From positions 1-64,000 of the forward strand of contig JAZRWH010000187.1 of assembly GCA_045599585.1 (NCBI GenBank): a stretch of 64,000 bases of DNA, in the 5' to 3' direction. Source of the DNA: RGIG464 sp045599585 (GTDB lineage Bacteria > Myxococcota_A > Bradymonadia > UBA4248). Shown here piece after piece: positions 25,682 through 34,506 of this stretch. The notes under the pieces are model-generated. The model was not told the DNA's origin, made no database searches, and was given only the letters and a program-made list of their open reading frames with translations. The stretch's first letter is position 1; every line of letters begins with the position of its first letter. The position numbers and the translations under genes are program-made.

Positions 25682-26941
25682 GTGTCAGAGAGTTTTATTC
25701 TTCGTGGCAATATTGTAAGCGTACCGAAATTGGGCGAACTTTCCATTGTAGAACAAGGCAATCTTGTTGTTGAATCAGGGAAGATTTCGGGTATTTTTGA
25801 GACAATTCCGGAGCAGTATGCGGGTTTGGAAGTTCGTGACTGTGGAAAGAAGCTTATCATGCCTTCATTTTGCGATATGCATCTGCACGCGCCGCAGTAT
25901 CCGATGCTTGGTCTAGGAATGGATCTTCCGCTGTTAGAGTGGCTGAGTACGTACACGTTCAAGACGGAGTCGCGTTTTTCAGACAATGACTATGCTCGTC
26001 GCATCTACCATCAGTTAGCGCAGGATCTAATTCATCACGGCACGACGCGCGTCGTGGCTTTTGCGTCACTTCATCGCGAGGCGACGTTGATTTTGATGGA
26101 AGAGCTCGAAAAAGCGGGGGTCACGGGGTATGTTGGGAAGGTCAATATGGACCGCAACAGTGCGCCCATTAATGAAGATACACAGGAGAGTATTCGAGAA
26201 ACACTTCGATGGATTGAAGAATCTTCGCAATTTGAGCATATTCATCCAATTATTACACCGCGATTCACCCCCTCGTGTTCAGACACATTGATGGCAGAGC
26301 TTGGTAAGATTGCGAATGAACGCGGTCTTTACGTTCAGTCTCATCTTTCTGAAAACCTTTCGGAAGTTGAGTGGGTACGTTCGCTGCATCCGGACTGTCA
26401 GCAATATTGGGAGTCGTACGAAAAATATGGATTGTTCAAGAGTCATACGGTCATGGCACACTGCGTTCACTCGGATGCGCGCGAAAGAGCGGCGATGCGA
26501 GAGCGCAACGTCCTGGTGGCGCATTGTCCTGATTCGAACGTCAACCTGATCAGTGGTGTTGCTCCGGTTCGCGTTTTGCTGAACGAGGGCGTGTGGGTTG
26601 CCTTAGGCAGTGATATTGCGGGTGGTGCGGATATATCGATGTTCCGCGTTATAGCGCATGCGATTCGTTCGTCGAAGTTCAAGCGCATTCAGACGAATTG
26701 GAACGATGAATTTTTGACTGTTTCGGAAGCGGCTTATCTTGGGACATCTGCGGGTGCGAAGTATTTTGGTGCACAGGAAGGCTTCGGTGTTGGCGATCTG
26801 CTTCATGCCATTGTATTGGATGACTCCACGTTGGCGGATACGGAGCGCCTTTCGACGCGCGAGCGATTTGAACGTTCATTTTATCTTTGTGATGACCGAC
26901 ATGTTTCTGCGGTGTACAGCGCGGGACGCAAAGTCGTCTAA
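25682..26941 (+). CDS. guaD: Guanine deaminase
   Basis: A 419-residue amidohydrolase that converts guanine to xanthine and ammonia in the cytoplasm. The zinc-binding motif D-M-H-L-H-A-P-Q-Y (His 67 and His 69) with PMLGLGMDLPLLEWLSTYTFKTE is specific for guanine deaminases. Further ligands lie in QSHLSEN, VMAHCVHS and LGSDIAGG. Length is slightly below the usual 430-440. The start is GTG with AAGGAG seven bases upstream. The TetR gene follows after 123 bases on the same strand; co-transcription is possible, not shown. Confidence 0.93.
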   Translation: MSESFILRGNIVSVPKLGELSIVEQGNLVVESGKISGIFETIPEQYAGLEVRDCGKKLIMPSFCDMHLHAPQYPMLGLGMDLPLLEWLSTYTFKTESRFSDNDYARRIYHQLAQDLIHHGTTRVVAFASLHREATLILMEELEKAGVTGYVGKVNMDRNSAPINEDTQESIRETLRWIEESSQFEHIHPIITPRFTPSCSDTLMAELGKIANERGLYVQSHLSENLSEVEWVRSLHPDCQQYWESYEKYGLFKSHTVMAHCVHSDARERAAMRERNVLVAHCPDSNVNLISGVAPVRVLLNEGVWVALGSDIAGGADISMFRVIAHAIRSSKFKRIQTNWNDEFLTVSEAAYLGTSAGAKYFGAQEGFGVGDLLHAIVLDDSTLADTERLSTRERFERSFYLCDDRHVSAVYSAGRKVV

Positions 26942-27064
26942 AAGCGCACTGGTCTCAACGTCAGTGCTAAACAATCCTGCTGTATATTCTTGGTGTGTTG
27001 CATAAAGGGAGCAGCAGGTTTTTCGTTTTTTACTCATTTAATTCTTTTAATAAGAAGGTGTACT

Positions 27065-27706
27065 ATGCCCCGTAAAGGTTATTCTTTACAAGAGCGTGAT
27101 CGGGTACGTGAAGCGCTTCTCAGGGAAGGACGCAGAGTTTTTGCAGCCAAGGGTTTTAAAGACTCCACACTCAACGAAGTTTTTGAATCTGTTGGGATTT
27201 CAAAAACATTTTTCTATCGTTTTTTTACAACGAAGGGTCAATTTGCTCGAGATGTGGTCTGCTATCAACAGCCACTGATTGCAGCGTTTTTGCGTGAGAC
27301 GATGACGCGCCCTGGAGACGACGATTTTCGTTCGAGGCTTCGTAAGTTTTATTTGGATGTATGTGATCCAAAATCCGGATTTTTTGTCCCTATGATCCAG
27401 GATTTTCAGAGCATGCGTCATCGAGCGACGACCGAAGAGCTTGTTTTGTATCGAGAGTGTTTACGGTCGTATGCGGTCGATCTGATGGCTGCGATGAGTA
27501 TTCCTAAGGGTGAATTTGAGCCAAGCATCTTTTTTAATATGTTCATGCATCCGATGCTCGTTCGATTTTCGATCGGCGGCACGTATGGTCTTTGTGAACC
27601 GTTGAGCCATGTTGATGAATTTGAATGTGTTACGGAAGCTTTGGCAGATTTTTTAGTCAAGCATGGCGCCAAAGTTACCCAAGAAAAGAGCGAAGAGCGA
27701 GTGTAA
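27065..27706 (+). CDS. TetR-family transcriptional regulator
   Basis: A 213-residue regulator. The N-terminal DNA-binding domain has the family pattern: REALLREGRRVFAAKGFKDSTLNEVFESVGISKTFFYRFFTTKGQFARDVV. The C-terminal ligand domain is not assignable. The start at ATG 27065 is chosen because AAGAAGG lies eight bases upstream and the protein then begins just before the helix-turn-helix; an in-frame ATG at 26990 would add 25 residues unlike the family. Its target may be guaD or a distant gene; no operator is evident. Confidence 0.9.
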   Translation: MPRKGYSLQERDRVREALLREGRRVFAAKGFKDSTLNEVFESVGISKTFFYRFFTTKGQFARDVVCYQQPLIAAFLRETMTRPGDDDFRSRLRKFYLDVCDPKSGFFVPMIQDFQSMRHRATTEELVLYRECLRSYAVDLMAAMSIPKGEFEPSIFFNMFMHPMLVRFSIGGTYGLCEPLSHVDEFECVTEALADFLVKHGAKVTQEKSEERV

Positions 27707-27730
27707 ATTGGCTTTTCGGTAAGCTAAACA

Positions 27731-27767
27731 AAGCGGTCTGCGAGGTAATGCGCGGGCCGCTTTTTTT
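27731..27767 (+). terminator. Rho-independent terminator of the TetR gene
   Basis: AAGCGGTCTGCG pairs with CGCGGGCCGCTT around AGGTAATG and runs into seven T, about 25 bases after the stop codon. Confidence 0.92.
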
Positions 27768-27880
27768 GTGCTGATATTCAAGAGACGGCTCGCTAGTTCA
27801 TGCAATGGATATTTGATTTATTCGGCAAAGTCGGGTGTTGTGGAATTGAAAACACTTCGATGAGACGGATGAAAAAGCAA

Positions 27881-27912
27881 AAAAGGCCTGCAGCTAAGCT
27901 GCAGGCCTTTTT
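27881..27912 (-). terminator. Rho-independent terminator of ssrA
   Basis: On the minus strand AAAAAGGCCTGCAGC pairs perfectly with GCTGCAGGCCTTTTT across TTA/G, five bases after the tmRNA 3' end. The symmetry of A and T runs may also let it act in the other direction. Confidence 0.93.
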
Positions 27913-27917
27913 AGAGA

Positions 27918-28303
27918 TGGAGGCGGCGGGAGTCGAACCCGCGTCCGAAAACCTTCAATCTCGCACTTCTACGTGTGTAGTCTATTTTTAATACCCGCTG
28001 CACGAGCCAACAGACAGGCTTTACAACGGGGAGTCAAGTTTTGATCTCGTCTCGGGATCGCCCCTAACCACGGCTATCCTCCGACCATCCTGTAAATTGA
28101 CGCCGTACACAGCCCACAGGCATGACCATGTAAGACGGGGTCACTTAATTGGACCCTTTGTGCTTCCACTGCGATTAGGCAGCGAGAGCGAGCTCAACGT
28201 TATCGTTGGCAATTGTAGTTTTGAATGCAGTTTTAACGAGGTCACAGACGCCCCCGACACGCCGCACGAATCTCCGAATCCCCGTCGAAACCGGTACGCC
28301 CCC
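27918..28303 (-). ncRNA. ssrA: Transfer-messenger RNA (tmRNA)
   Basis: A 386-base one-piece tmRNA that rescues stalled ribosomes. The 5' end GGGGGCGTACCGGTTTCGAC and the 3' end with TTCGAC in the T arm and CGCCTCC pair as the tRNA-like acceptor stem; CCA is not encoded. The tag frame starts at a GCC resume codon and reads ANDNVELALAA before TAA, so the full degradation tag would be A-ANDNVELALAA. The LAA end needed by ClpXP is kept; the middle NDNVELA differs from the E. coli tag. coaBC lies 83 bases upstream on the same strand. Confidence 0.97.
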
Positions 28304-28386
28304 GGAACGAGACAGATACGTGTCTTCGCAAAAGCGCACTAAGTTTAGTGATTTGCCCATGCAGAATCAAGCAAATAAGCAAAAAA

Positions 28387-29595
28387 TCATTCAGCAGCGT
28401 GTATATCCTTGAGGATTTCTTCAAAAATATGACGTGCGATTTCGTCTTTTGACATGAGCGGGAGCGTTGTCTCGGTCGATTGGGTAACGATCGTAACACT
28501 GTTTGTATCGTGTTTAAATCCGCATCCCGATTGGTTGAGTGAATTTGCGACGATCATATCGACATTTTTCGAAGTCAGTTTGTGATGTGCGCGTTCGAGG
28601 AGATCTTGGGTTTCCATACAAAAACCGCAGAGATAGGTATTTGGCGAACGAGTTTGTCCGAGCGTTTTGAGAATATCGGTTGTAGGCACAAACGCGATGT
28701 GTGTTTGTGCATCCGTTTTGTGCACTTTATGTTCTGCGCATTGTGCGGGCGTAAAGTCAGAAACTGCAGCTGTCATAATAACGATATCTGTTTTAGGGGC
28801 GAGCTGAGTGACGGTTTTTGCCATATCTTGGGCGCTGACGACGTTGATCACTTCGGCGCCTAAGGGTGGTTCTACGTCGATGTGTGCAGCGACGAGGGTG
28901 ACGCGAGCGCCCAGGGCGAGGGCAGCTCGTGCGCAGGCGACGCCCATTTTTCCTGTCGATGGGTTAGAGAGAAAACGCACGGGATCGAGAAATTCTCGTG
29001 TTGCACCGGCCGTGATAAGAACGTGTTTGTCTTGAAGCGTATGGGGAAGTGCCGCTTCGCGAACGACGATTTCTACGAGCTTGTCTGGATCGGGCATACG
29101 GCCACGTCCAGAAGTACCGCAGGCCAAGTTGCCCGAGTCAGGTTCGATGATATGGAATCCCCGTTCTTGAAGGACTTTGAGATTGTGTTGGGTCGCAGGA
29201 TTTTCGAACATGAACGCGTTCATGGCGGGAGAGAGCCAGACAGGAGCCGTGACGGCGAGCATGGTGCTGGAGAGCATGTCATCGGCGATGCCAGAGGCGA
29301 GTTTTGCGAGCATATTTGCAGAACAAGGGGCGATCAAGACGAGGTCTGCGCGGCGTGCAACAGCGATGTGGTCAACTTCGCCGGTAAATTCTGTTGAAAA
29401 TGTTTCGGTATAGACGCGACGGTGGGTTAGGGCTTCAAATACAGCCGGAGTAATTAATTTGCAGGCGTTTTGCGTCATGACGACGTCGACTTTTGCGCCC
29501 AATTGCGTCAAATGACTTGCGATCGACGCGCTTTTATAAGCTGAGATGCTGCCTGTGATGCCGAGAAGAATGTGTTTATCGTCTAATCTAAGCAT
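28387..29595 (-). CDS. coaBC: Bifunctional phosphopantothenoylcysteine decarboxylase/phosphopantothenate-cysteine ligase
   Basis: A 402-residue coenzyme A biosynthesis enzyme. The N-terminal CoaC flavoprotein domain (to about residue 185) has GITGSISAYKSASI, HIAVARRADLVLIAPCSANMLAKLA, the substrate-binding PAMN motif (LSPAMNAFMFEN) and ACGTSGRGRM with the catalytic Cys. The CoaB ligase domain follows: VLITAGATREFLDPVRFLSNPSTGKMG, ALALGARVTLVAAH and the AAVSDF motif. CoaB joins 4'-phosphopantothenate to Cys with CTP, CoaC decarboxylates the product. Length and order are normal. Confidence 0.96.
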   Translation of the reverse strand: MLRLDDKHILLGITGSISAYKSASIASHLTQLGAKVDVVMTQNACKLITPAVFEALTHRRVYTETFSTEFTGEVDHIAVARRADLVLIAPCSANMLAKLASGIADDMLSSTMLAVTAPVWLSPAMNAFMFENPATQHNLKVLQERGFHIIEPDSGNLACGTSGRGRMPDPDKLVEIVVREAALPHTLQDKHVLITAGATREFLDPVRFLSNPSTGKMGVACARAALALGARVTLVAAHIDVEPPLGAEVINVVSAQDMAKTVTQLAPKTDIVIMTAAVSDFTPAQCAEHKVHKTDAQTHIAFVPTTDILKTLGQTRSPNTYLCGFCMETQDLLERAHHKLTSKNVDMIVANSLNQSGCGFKHDTNSVTIVTQSTETTLPLMSKDEIARHIFEEILKDIHAAE

Positions 29596-29727
29596 ATTGA
29601 CCTCACTATTTTTGTTCTTTATGGCTGAAAAGTTGGTAGATTAGTGTCGTACGCCGGTAGGCGGTTTGTTGAGCGTGATGTTTTGCTGAAGACAGCAAAA
29701 CGCCGAATTTCTGGCTTGGAGCCTGTT

Positions 29728-30375
29728 ATGAAAAGACTCGTTTTTGCCGTATTAGTTTGGGTATTACTTCTTTCAGTCAGTGGCTGTCAGCAGGAACTTG
29801 AAACCTTCTCACTGCATACTCGCGTGGAACCGGAAACGCCTGTGAAGCTTCCGGAGCATCCCGATTTTAAAGCGCTTGCGAAGATCAAAGATCAGTTCGA
29901 AGATGGGGTATATACGACGTGGGGCGTAATTACGCATCAAAAGAAGATGATGGCGCGTATGATTCGTGTGCGCGGAACGATTACAGAGATCTCAGATGAC
30001 TGTCCGGCCATCACGAATCCTAACTATAAGCGCGTCAAAAAAGTCGGCAAAAAGAAAGTGCGTGAAGGTTATAGCTGCAAAGGCCTTTATGTGATGATCA
30101 GATCGCCCGAGGACGTTAACAAATCCCTTATGGTGGTGGGTTATCATCCCTATTTTCATCCGAAGTTTAAGGTTGGCATGGAAATGGATGTCACGGGTGC
30201 TTATTTGATGAGTGCGAATCAATTCATGCGTTCGCGTGATGGTTTGATTCAGGCTCAGGTGATCAACAATATGGCAGTAGACAAAAAGGGTAATTTTGTC
30301 GAAGGTCTTGAAGAGGCTGAGATGTGGCGTAAACGCGGTGAACAGGCGCCTATGCCACAGAATATGGAAAAATAA
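29728..30375 (+). CDS. Lipoprotein of unknown function
   Basis: A 215-residue lipoprotein: signal peptide KRLVFAVLVWVLLLSVSGC with the lipobox VSGC. The mature part begins with QQELETF and contains a beta-rich domain (residues about 75-185) with VRGTITEISDDCPA, GLYVMIRSPEDVNKSLMVVGYHPYF and GMEMDVTGAYL. That pattern suggests an OB-like barrel, but I cannot assign a family. Two Cys in the domain may form a disulphide. A longer in-frame start at 29644 would bury the signal peptide, so ATG 29728 is chosen. It is divergent from coaBC. Confidence 0.72.
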   Translation: MKRLVFAVLVWVLLLSVSGCQQELETFSLHTRVEPETPVKLPEHPDFKALAKIKDQFEDGVYTTWGVITHQKKMMARMIRVRGTITEISDDCPAITNPNYKRVKKVGKKKVREGYSCKGLYVMIRSPEDVNKSLMVVGYHPYFHPKFKVGMEMDVTGAYLMSANQFMRSRDGLIQAQVINNMAVDKKGNFVEGLEEAEMWRKRGEQAPMPQNMEK

Positions 30376-30503
30376 GCCAGAAGTGATGCTTAAAAAATTT
30401 AAATTGCGCGTAAATCAAAGCAGTTTAGAAGTCGTTCCAACCCAAGGGATCTACAAACCGTGTTATTTTGAGCCAGTTTTAAGTTTGTAGATAGAGGTTG
30501 GGG

Positions 30504-30562
30504 AGAGGGGGTAGCGGCGTATTTGCAAGGCAAATAGCCGCTCAGGGGGAGCCTTCCCCCTC
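30504..30562 (-). repeat. Class-1 palindromic intergenic repeat, copy R4 (short form, reversed)
   Basis: AGAGGGGGTAGCGGCG-TATTTGC-aag-GCAAATA-GCCGC, then the GGGGGA-gcct-TCCCCC hairpin. It differs from R3 by a few bases only and lies between convergent genes. Confidence 0.87.
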
Positions 30563-30571
30563 AAAAAGAAA

Positions 30572-30593
30572 AAGCGCTCACTAAGGAGCGCTT
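30572..30593 (-). terminator. Rho-independent terminator of the RNB exoribonuclease gene
   Basis: On the minus strand AAGCGCTC pairs with GAGCGCTT around a 6-base loop and is followed by TTTTCTTTTT. It lies 12 bases after the stop codon. Confidence 0.88.
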
Positions 30594-30605
30594 AAAAGGT
30601 GCGGT

Positions 30606-32438
30606 TTAGACGAGGATGACGCGCCATTTTTGTTTTTGTTCTTGATAGGCGTGCACCTGGATGCCGACGGAATCGCCGACAGCATAACGCTTTGTACCGG
30701 ATTTGTTGGTACAGATGGTGAGGGAATCGTCGATAGACCAACCTTCGCCGGTTACGGTCTGCATGTCGGAGAGGTAGACTTTGAGTTCGACGGGGGGCAT
30801 GTCGAGGCGGACGTAGAGGGCGCTGGTTTTCATGCCGAGGATCGTGCCTTTTCGGATGGGGCGTTTTTCGAGGGGGATGTCGTAATCTTGGGCGATGGCG
30901 TGAGCGATGGCGCAGGAGTCGATGGCTTTGTCGAGGTCGCGTTGGATGGTCTTGGCGTGGTTGGCCGAGTCTATGACTTGGTTTCGGAGGACGGCATTAT
31001 CTTCGAGGGAGAGGGCCCCGGCGTCAGAAATGAGGCCTTCAACGGCTTCTTTGTGTGTGAAGATGCCGACGATTTCGCGCATAGGAGCACTGAATCTGGC
31101 GTAGGGATTGACGCCGAGGGCGCTGTGAAGCCCGGCTTCGGGGGAGAAGACGCTGCGGCGTTGCATCATCAGTACGGCGCGTTCGATTGCTTGGCGGATA
31201 CGGAAGAGTCGGTCGGAACCAGGTTGATCTTCGGGAAGATTATTAAGATAATCGCCGAGGCTCTGATGCGCACGATCCCAGATCCAGGCACCATCGAGGT
31301 TTTGAGATTTAACGATATCTGCGATTTGTGTTTCTACTTCATCAACGGCGTGCGACGAAGGGGCTTCGTGGTTGCGAAAGATAGCGAGCACTTCGGGGTC
31401 TTTTTCGGCCAATTTGTTGAGAAGTTTGGCGCCTTCCATATTGCAGAGTAGCGATAGCTGTTCGTTATAGAGGTCGACGCGCGTACGTTCGTCTAGTCCG
31501 AGTACGAAGGCAGTGCGTGCGGGATTGAGCGAGGTGTAAAGCGATACACGATTGAATTGAACGACGTTTCTTGATTCGCTTTCGCGTCGTCTAAGTTCGC
31601 CGACTTCTTGAAACCTCAGGAGGCTGTTGGCAAAAGGCTGTGAGTTGAATCGGTGATGTTCGGGGGCGGCTAAAAACTTGTCGACTTCTTCGTTTGTAAG
31701 TTTGGCGAAGGAGTGAATGACGGCGCGCACCAGTGTCGTTTCGGTGCAGTGTCCGTCGCCGTCGATTTGCATGATGAATACGAGCGCACGTCGATCGACG
31801 TTGGCATTGAGGGAAACGAGGCCGCGAGAGAACGCAGAGGGTAGCATTGGAACACTCATTCCGGCAAAGTACATGCTTGTACCGCGTTCGAGGGCCGTTT
31901 TGAAGAGTGCGGAATCGGGGCGTACGAACCAGGAGGCGTCGGCGATGGCGTAATAGACGACGTAGTGAGTATCTGGTCGTCGTGTGATCGTGACCGGATC
32001 AGTAGCATTGGCGACGTAGAGCGCCTGATCGAGGTCGCGCGTACCGGCGCCATCGACCGTGACGAACGGAACGCTGCGCAGATCTGTGCAATCCGAAACA
32101 TCGAGCGGGCGTGTGGTGAAGGCTTCGACTTCGGCTTCGACTTCTTCAGGGAAGCTAAAATCAAGTCCTTTTGTAAAGGCGATCTCGTGGACTTCGTGCA
32201 GAATGCTACCAGGTTGGATGATCTCGAGGAGCTTCCAAACGTATTTGTCACGTCTTTCGAGGCACAAAAAAGCGCCATCGTGGCATTGAGATCTAAAGGC
32301 CGCAAAGCTTTCGATCATTGCTTCGTCAAAGGGTCGCATGCCGGCGCGGCTGAGACGGCCATTGATGAGCTTAACGATACATCTGGAGCGTTCAAAACCG
32401 CCATCAAAACTGAGCGGGGCGCAAGTTGCAGAGTCCAT
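30606..32438 (-). CDS. RNB-domain exoribonuclease (RNase II/R superfamily)
   Basis: A 610-residue 3'-to-5' exoribonuclease-like protein. After about 115 N-terminal residues without a recognisable cold-shock domain comes the RNB domain: TVDGAGTRDLDQALYV (Asp 129, 135 and 137), YYAIADASWFV, RGTSMYFAGMSVPMLP, SLNANVDRRALVF and a later HSALGVNPYARFSAPMREIVGIF block. At the place of the fourth Asp of RNase II (D-x-D-D) there is Gln 138; the catalytic Asp 137 is kept. The C-terminus has a short S1-like beta domain. It is shorter than RNase R. Single gene with its own terminator. Confidence 0.88.
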   Translation of the reverse strand: MDSATCAPLSFDGGFERSRCIVKLINGRLSRAGMRPFDEAMIESFAAFRSQCHDGAFLCLERRDKYVWKLLEIIQPGSILHEVHEIAFTKGLDFSFPEEVEAEVEAFTTRPLDVSDCTDLRSVPFVTVDGAGTRDLDQALYVANATDPVTITRRPDTHYVVYYAIADASWFVRPDSALFKTALERGTSMYFAGMSVPMLPSAFSRGLVSLNANVDRRALVFIMQIDGDGHCTETTLVRAVIHSFAKLTNEEVDKFLAAPEHHRFNSQPFANSLLRFQEVGELRRRESESRNVVQFNRVSLYTSLNPARTAFVLGLDERTRVDLYNEQLSLLCNMEGAKLLNKLAEKDPEVLAIFRNHEAPSSHAVDEVETQIADIVKSQNLDGAWIWDRAHQSLGDYLNNLPEDQPGSDRLFRIRQAIERAVLMMQRRSVFSPEAGLHSALGVNPYARFSAPMREIVGIFTHKEAVEGLISDAGALSLEDNAVLRNQVIDSANHAKTIQRDLDKAIDSCAIAHAIAQDYDIPLEKRPIRKGTILGMKTSALYVRLDMPPVELKVYLSDMQTVTGEGWSIDDSLTICTNKSGTKRYAVGDSVGIQVHAYQEQKQKWRVILV

Positions 32439-32529
32439 GGTTCAAATCTCTCCTGTCATAGGGGTAGAAAAACAAAAGGTATGGCTTTGTAATCATCATT
32501 GGATGATCGTATGGCTTGAGTTTTGTGGT

Positions 32530-32664
32530 GGGGGAGGCGTCCCCCTGAGCGTCTATCTTCGGTGAAACTGGCATATTCAATAGCTCAGCTTCACGCGCTT
32601 TGGCCTTCGAATGGGGATATATATTGAGGAAGATACGCCGCTACCCCCTCTTCGCCTTCGGCGT
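32530..32664 (+). repeat. Class-1 palindromic intergenic repeat, copy R5 (long form)
   Basis: Starts GGGGGAGGCGTCCCCCTGAG, ends GATACGCCGCTACCCCCTCT followed by TCGCC-TTC-GGCG. The two ends pair through GTCTATCTTC and GAAGATACGCC. About 60 bases of unrelated sequence lie inside, unlike any other copy. Confidence 0.82.
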
Positions 32665-32691
32665 GTTTGAGATGATTTAATGCGATAGGCA

Positions 32692-33093
32692 TTAGTCGTC
32701 GTTGGTCGAAGCAATGCAACCCAGGTTATCATCACAGATCGGGAGTGATTGTGGACAAGGGATAATATTCCAGACTTGGTTTGCTGAACATTTATAGAAG
32801 GTATTTGCGACGCACATCTGCTGTCCATTGTCACATTTGGTTGTCGACGGGGGTGGATCAGTTGAATCGGAGCGTTGGAGGCATCCGCGTTTATCATCGC
32901 AGATGGGGGCGTTGTTTTCGCAGACGACGGTTTTCCATTCGTAGTTGCGGCAAGCGTGAAAGACGTTATCTTCGCATTTCGTTTGTCCAGGCGTACATTC
33001 TGTATCTGCGCAGGAAAAGGCCGTGAGAGCGGCTACGCATGAGAGCAGGGTAGTCAAGAAGGGGTTAAGAGAAGCAGGACGCATAAAAGACAT
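32692..33093 (-). CDS. Small cysteine-rich lipoprotein with two repeat units
   Basis: A 133-residue exported protein with a signal peptide of about 28 residues and a plausible lipobox AFSC. The mature part consists of two copies of a 40-residue unit, C-x-x-G-Q-x-x-C-x-x-N-x-F-x-x-C, then a W and P-I-C-D-D-x-x-G-C, joined by a Ser/Pro-rich linker. Each unit has six Cys, probably all in disulphides. Related Cys units occur in the proteins at 36995, 43899 and 44796. ACGGAG six bases before the ATG supports the start. No function known. Confidence 0.75.
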   Translation of the reverse strand: MSFMRPASLNPFLTTLLSCVAALTAFSCADTECTPGQTKCEDNVFHACRNYEWKTVVCENNAPICDDKRGCLQRSDSTDPPPSTTKCDNGQQMCVANTFYKCSANQVWNIIPCPQSLPICDDNLGCIASTNDD

Positions 33094-33339
33094 GAGGGCT
33101 CCGTAATGAAGTCATAGGGAACACAGCGTATGTAAAAGATAAAGTATAACGAAAAGGGCAGAAAAATCGAATGCAAAGGGTGGAAAAAAGCGTGCAGGAA
33201 ATTTGGCTCGCCTACATGTAAACCCTTGTAGTTAAAGGCAAAACCGAAATTAGTGCTTGCAAAATTGTCCAAAGAGAGGGTAAAGACGAATTGTTTGCTA
33301 TCTATGTCGGATGGCGTAAATCATCAGGAGAAAATGGAA

Positions 33340-34326
33340 ATGGCAGAAATTTTTGACACATTGTTGTTATTGGCTCTTCCTGCGTCTGGTAAATCGGAAG
33401 TTCGTAATTTCTTGACGAACAAAGACCCGGAAGGCTTCCACATGGGCGAAACGATCCAATTGGACGACTATCCGTATGTTCATATTCAGTTAGTCATCGA
33501 CGAAGCCCTGAAAGCCATGGGCGAACCCCGTATTTATCATACGGAAGATGATGGCGATGGTCGCAATGGTCCTTTTATTGATGCCTATGATTGGCCTGCC
33601 CTTATCCAGCTTTTGAATGAAGACTATCATGAGATTCTCGTTGGCAAAGCTGAGAACCCGAAATATGCAGCGATTCGTCTTTTTGAAAGATTGGATGCTG
33701 CCGAAGTTATGGTTGGCGGTGAAGCGAAGATTGCCGCACTGAGCCCTGAAGTTCGTGCGAAACTTGAAGCTGCGATTGAAGACGAAGCGCGTGAACTTTT
33801 CAACGACAAAGTGAAGAACGTTCTTGCGTCGCGTGAAGGCAAAACGATTGTTATCGAATTTTCGCGTGGTGGCCCCGACGGCGAAAACCCCGAAAACCTC
33901 AAGAAATTCTATGGGTACCAGGGCAGCCTTCCTACGCTTTCCGACGAGCTTCTCCAGCGCGCAGCCATTCTCTATATTTGGGTAACACCCGAAGAGAGCC
34001 GCCGCAAAAACCGCGATCGTGCCATTCCTGGTGCAGACAAATCGATCCTCTTCCATGGCACACCGGAATCCGTTATGCGTCAGGACTATGGTATGGACGA
34101 TATGGTTTATCTTATGGATAAATCGGATCGTGAAAATACCCTTCATATCGAAGCACACGGCAAAACGTACTACGTTCCTGTTGCTCGCTTTGACAACCGC
34201 CGCGACCTTACGACGTTCGCTCGCAAAGACCCGAAAGATTGGAAACCCGAAGAGATTCAGGCCCTTGATGACGGCATTCGTGGTGCCGCAATCAAACTTT
34301 GGGATACATACAAATCCATGAAGTAA
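33340..34326 (+). CDS. P-loop NTPase/kinase-like protein of unknown function
   Basis: A 328-residue cytoplasmic protein with an N-terminal Walker A motif, LLLALPASGKSEVRNFL (residues about 9-25), and an acidic C-terminal half. IVIEFSRGGPDGEN could be the Walker B/substrate strand; ILYIWVTPEESRRKNRDRA, with its Arg cluster, looks like the lid of small-molecule kinases. Substrate unknown; the family is not one I can name. AGGAG is nine bases before ATG 33340 and only three before ATG 33334, so 33340 is preferred; a frame extended to 33253 has no support. Strong codon bias towards GAA/AAA and clear terminator suggest good expression. Confidence 0.7.
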   Translation: MAEIFDTLLLLALPASGKSEVRNFLTNKDPEGFHMGETIQLDDYPYVHIQLVIDEALKAMGEPRIYHTEDDGDGRNGPFIDAYDWPALIQLLNEDYHEILVGKAENPKYAAIRLFERLDAAEVMVGGEAKIAALSPEVRAKLEAAIEDEARELFNDKVKNVLASREGKTIVIEFSRGGPDGENPENLKKFYGYQGSLPTLSDELLQRAAILYIWVTPEESRRKNRDRAIPGADKSILFHGTPESVMRQDYGMDDMVYLMDKSDRENTLHIEAHGKTYYVPVARFDNRRDLTTFARKDPKDWKPEEIQALDDGIRGAAIKLWDTYKSMK

Positions 34327-34349
34327 TTTTGGCGTGATCTAAGCGTGTA

Positions 34350-34382
34350 AAGCCCTGTACCTCGTGTGCAGGGCTTTTTTTG
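34350..34382 (+). terminator. Rho-independent terminator of the P-loop gene
   Basis: AAGCCCTG-TAC pairs with GTG-CAGGGCTT and is followed by a run of T, 24 bases after the stop codon. Confidence 0.92.
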
Positions 34383-34506
34383 TGCTTCTATTAGAAGACT
34401 TTTGTACGATTAATAGTCTTATTGTTTGCAGATAAATAAAAATCACCCTATAATGAGGTATGTTTGGACTTTGTTCGAACAGTGAATTTTTGAATTGGAG
34501 AGTAAC

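Noticed and set aside
27800..28360. Short frames within the tmRNA region
   Set aside because: They are read across ssrA; only the tag frame is translated, and only from its resume codon.
28304..28386. Promoter of ssrA
   Set aside because: It must lie here, but no -35/-10 pair with acceptable match and spacing could be pointed out.
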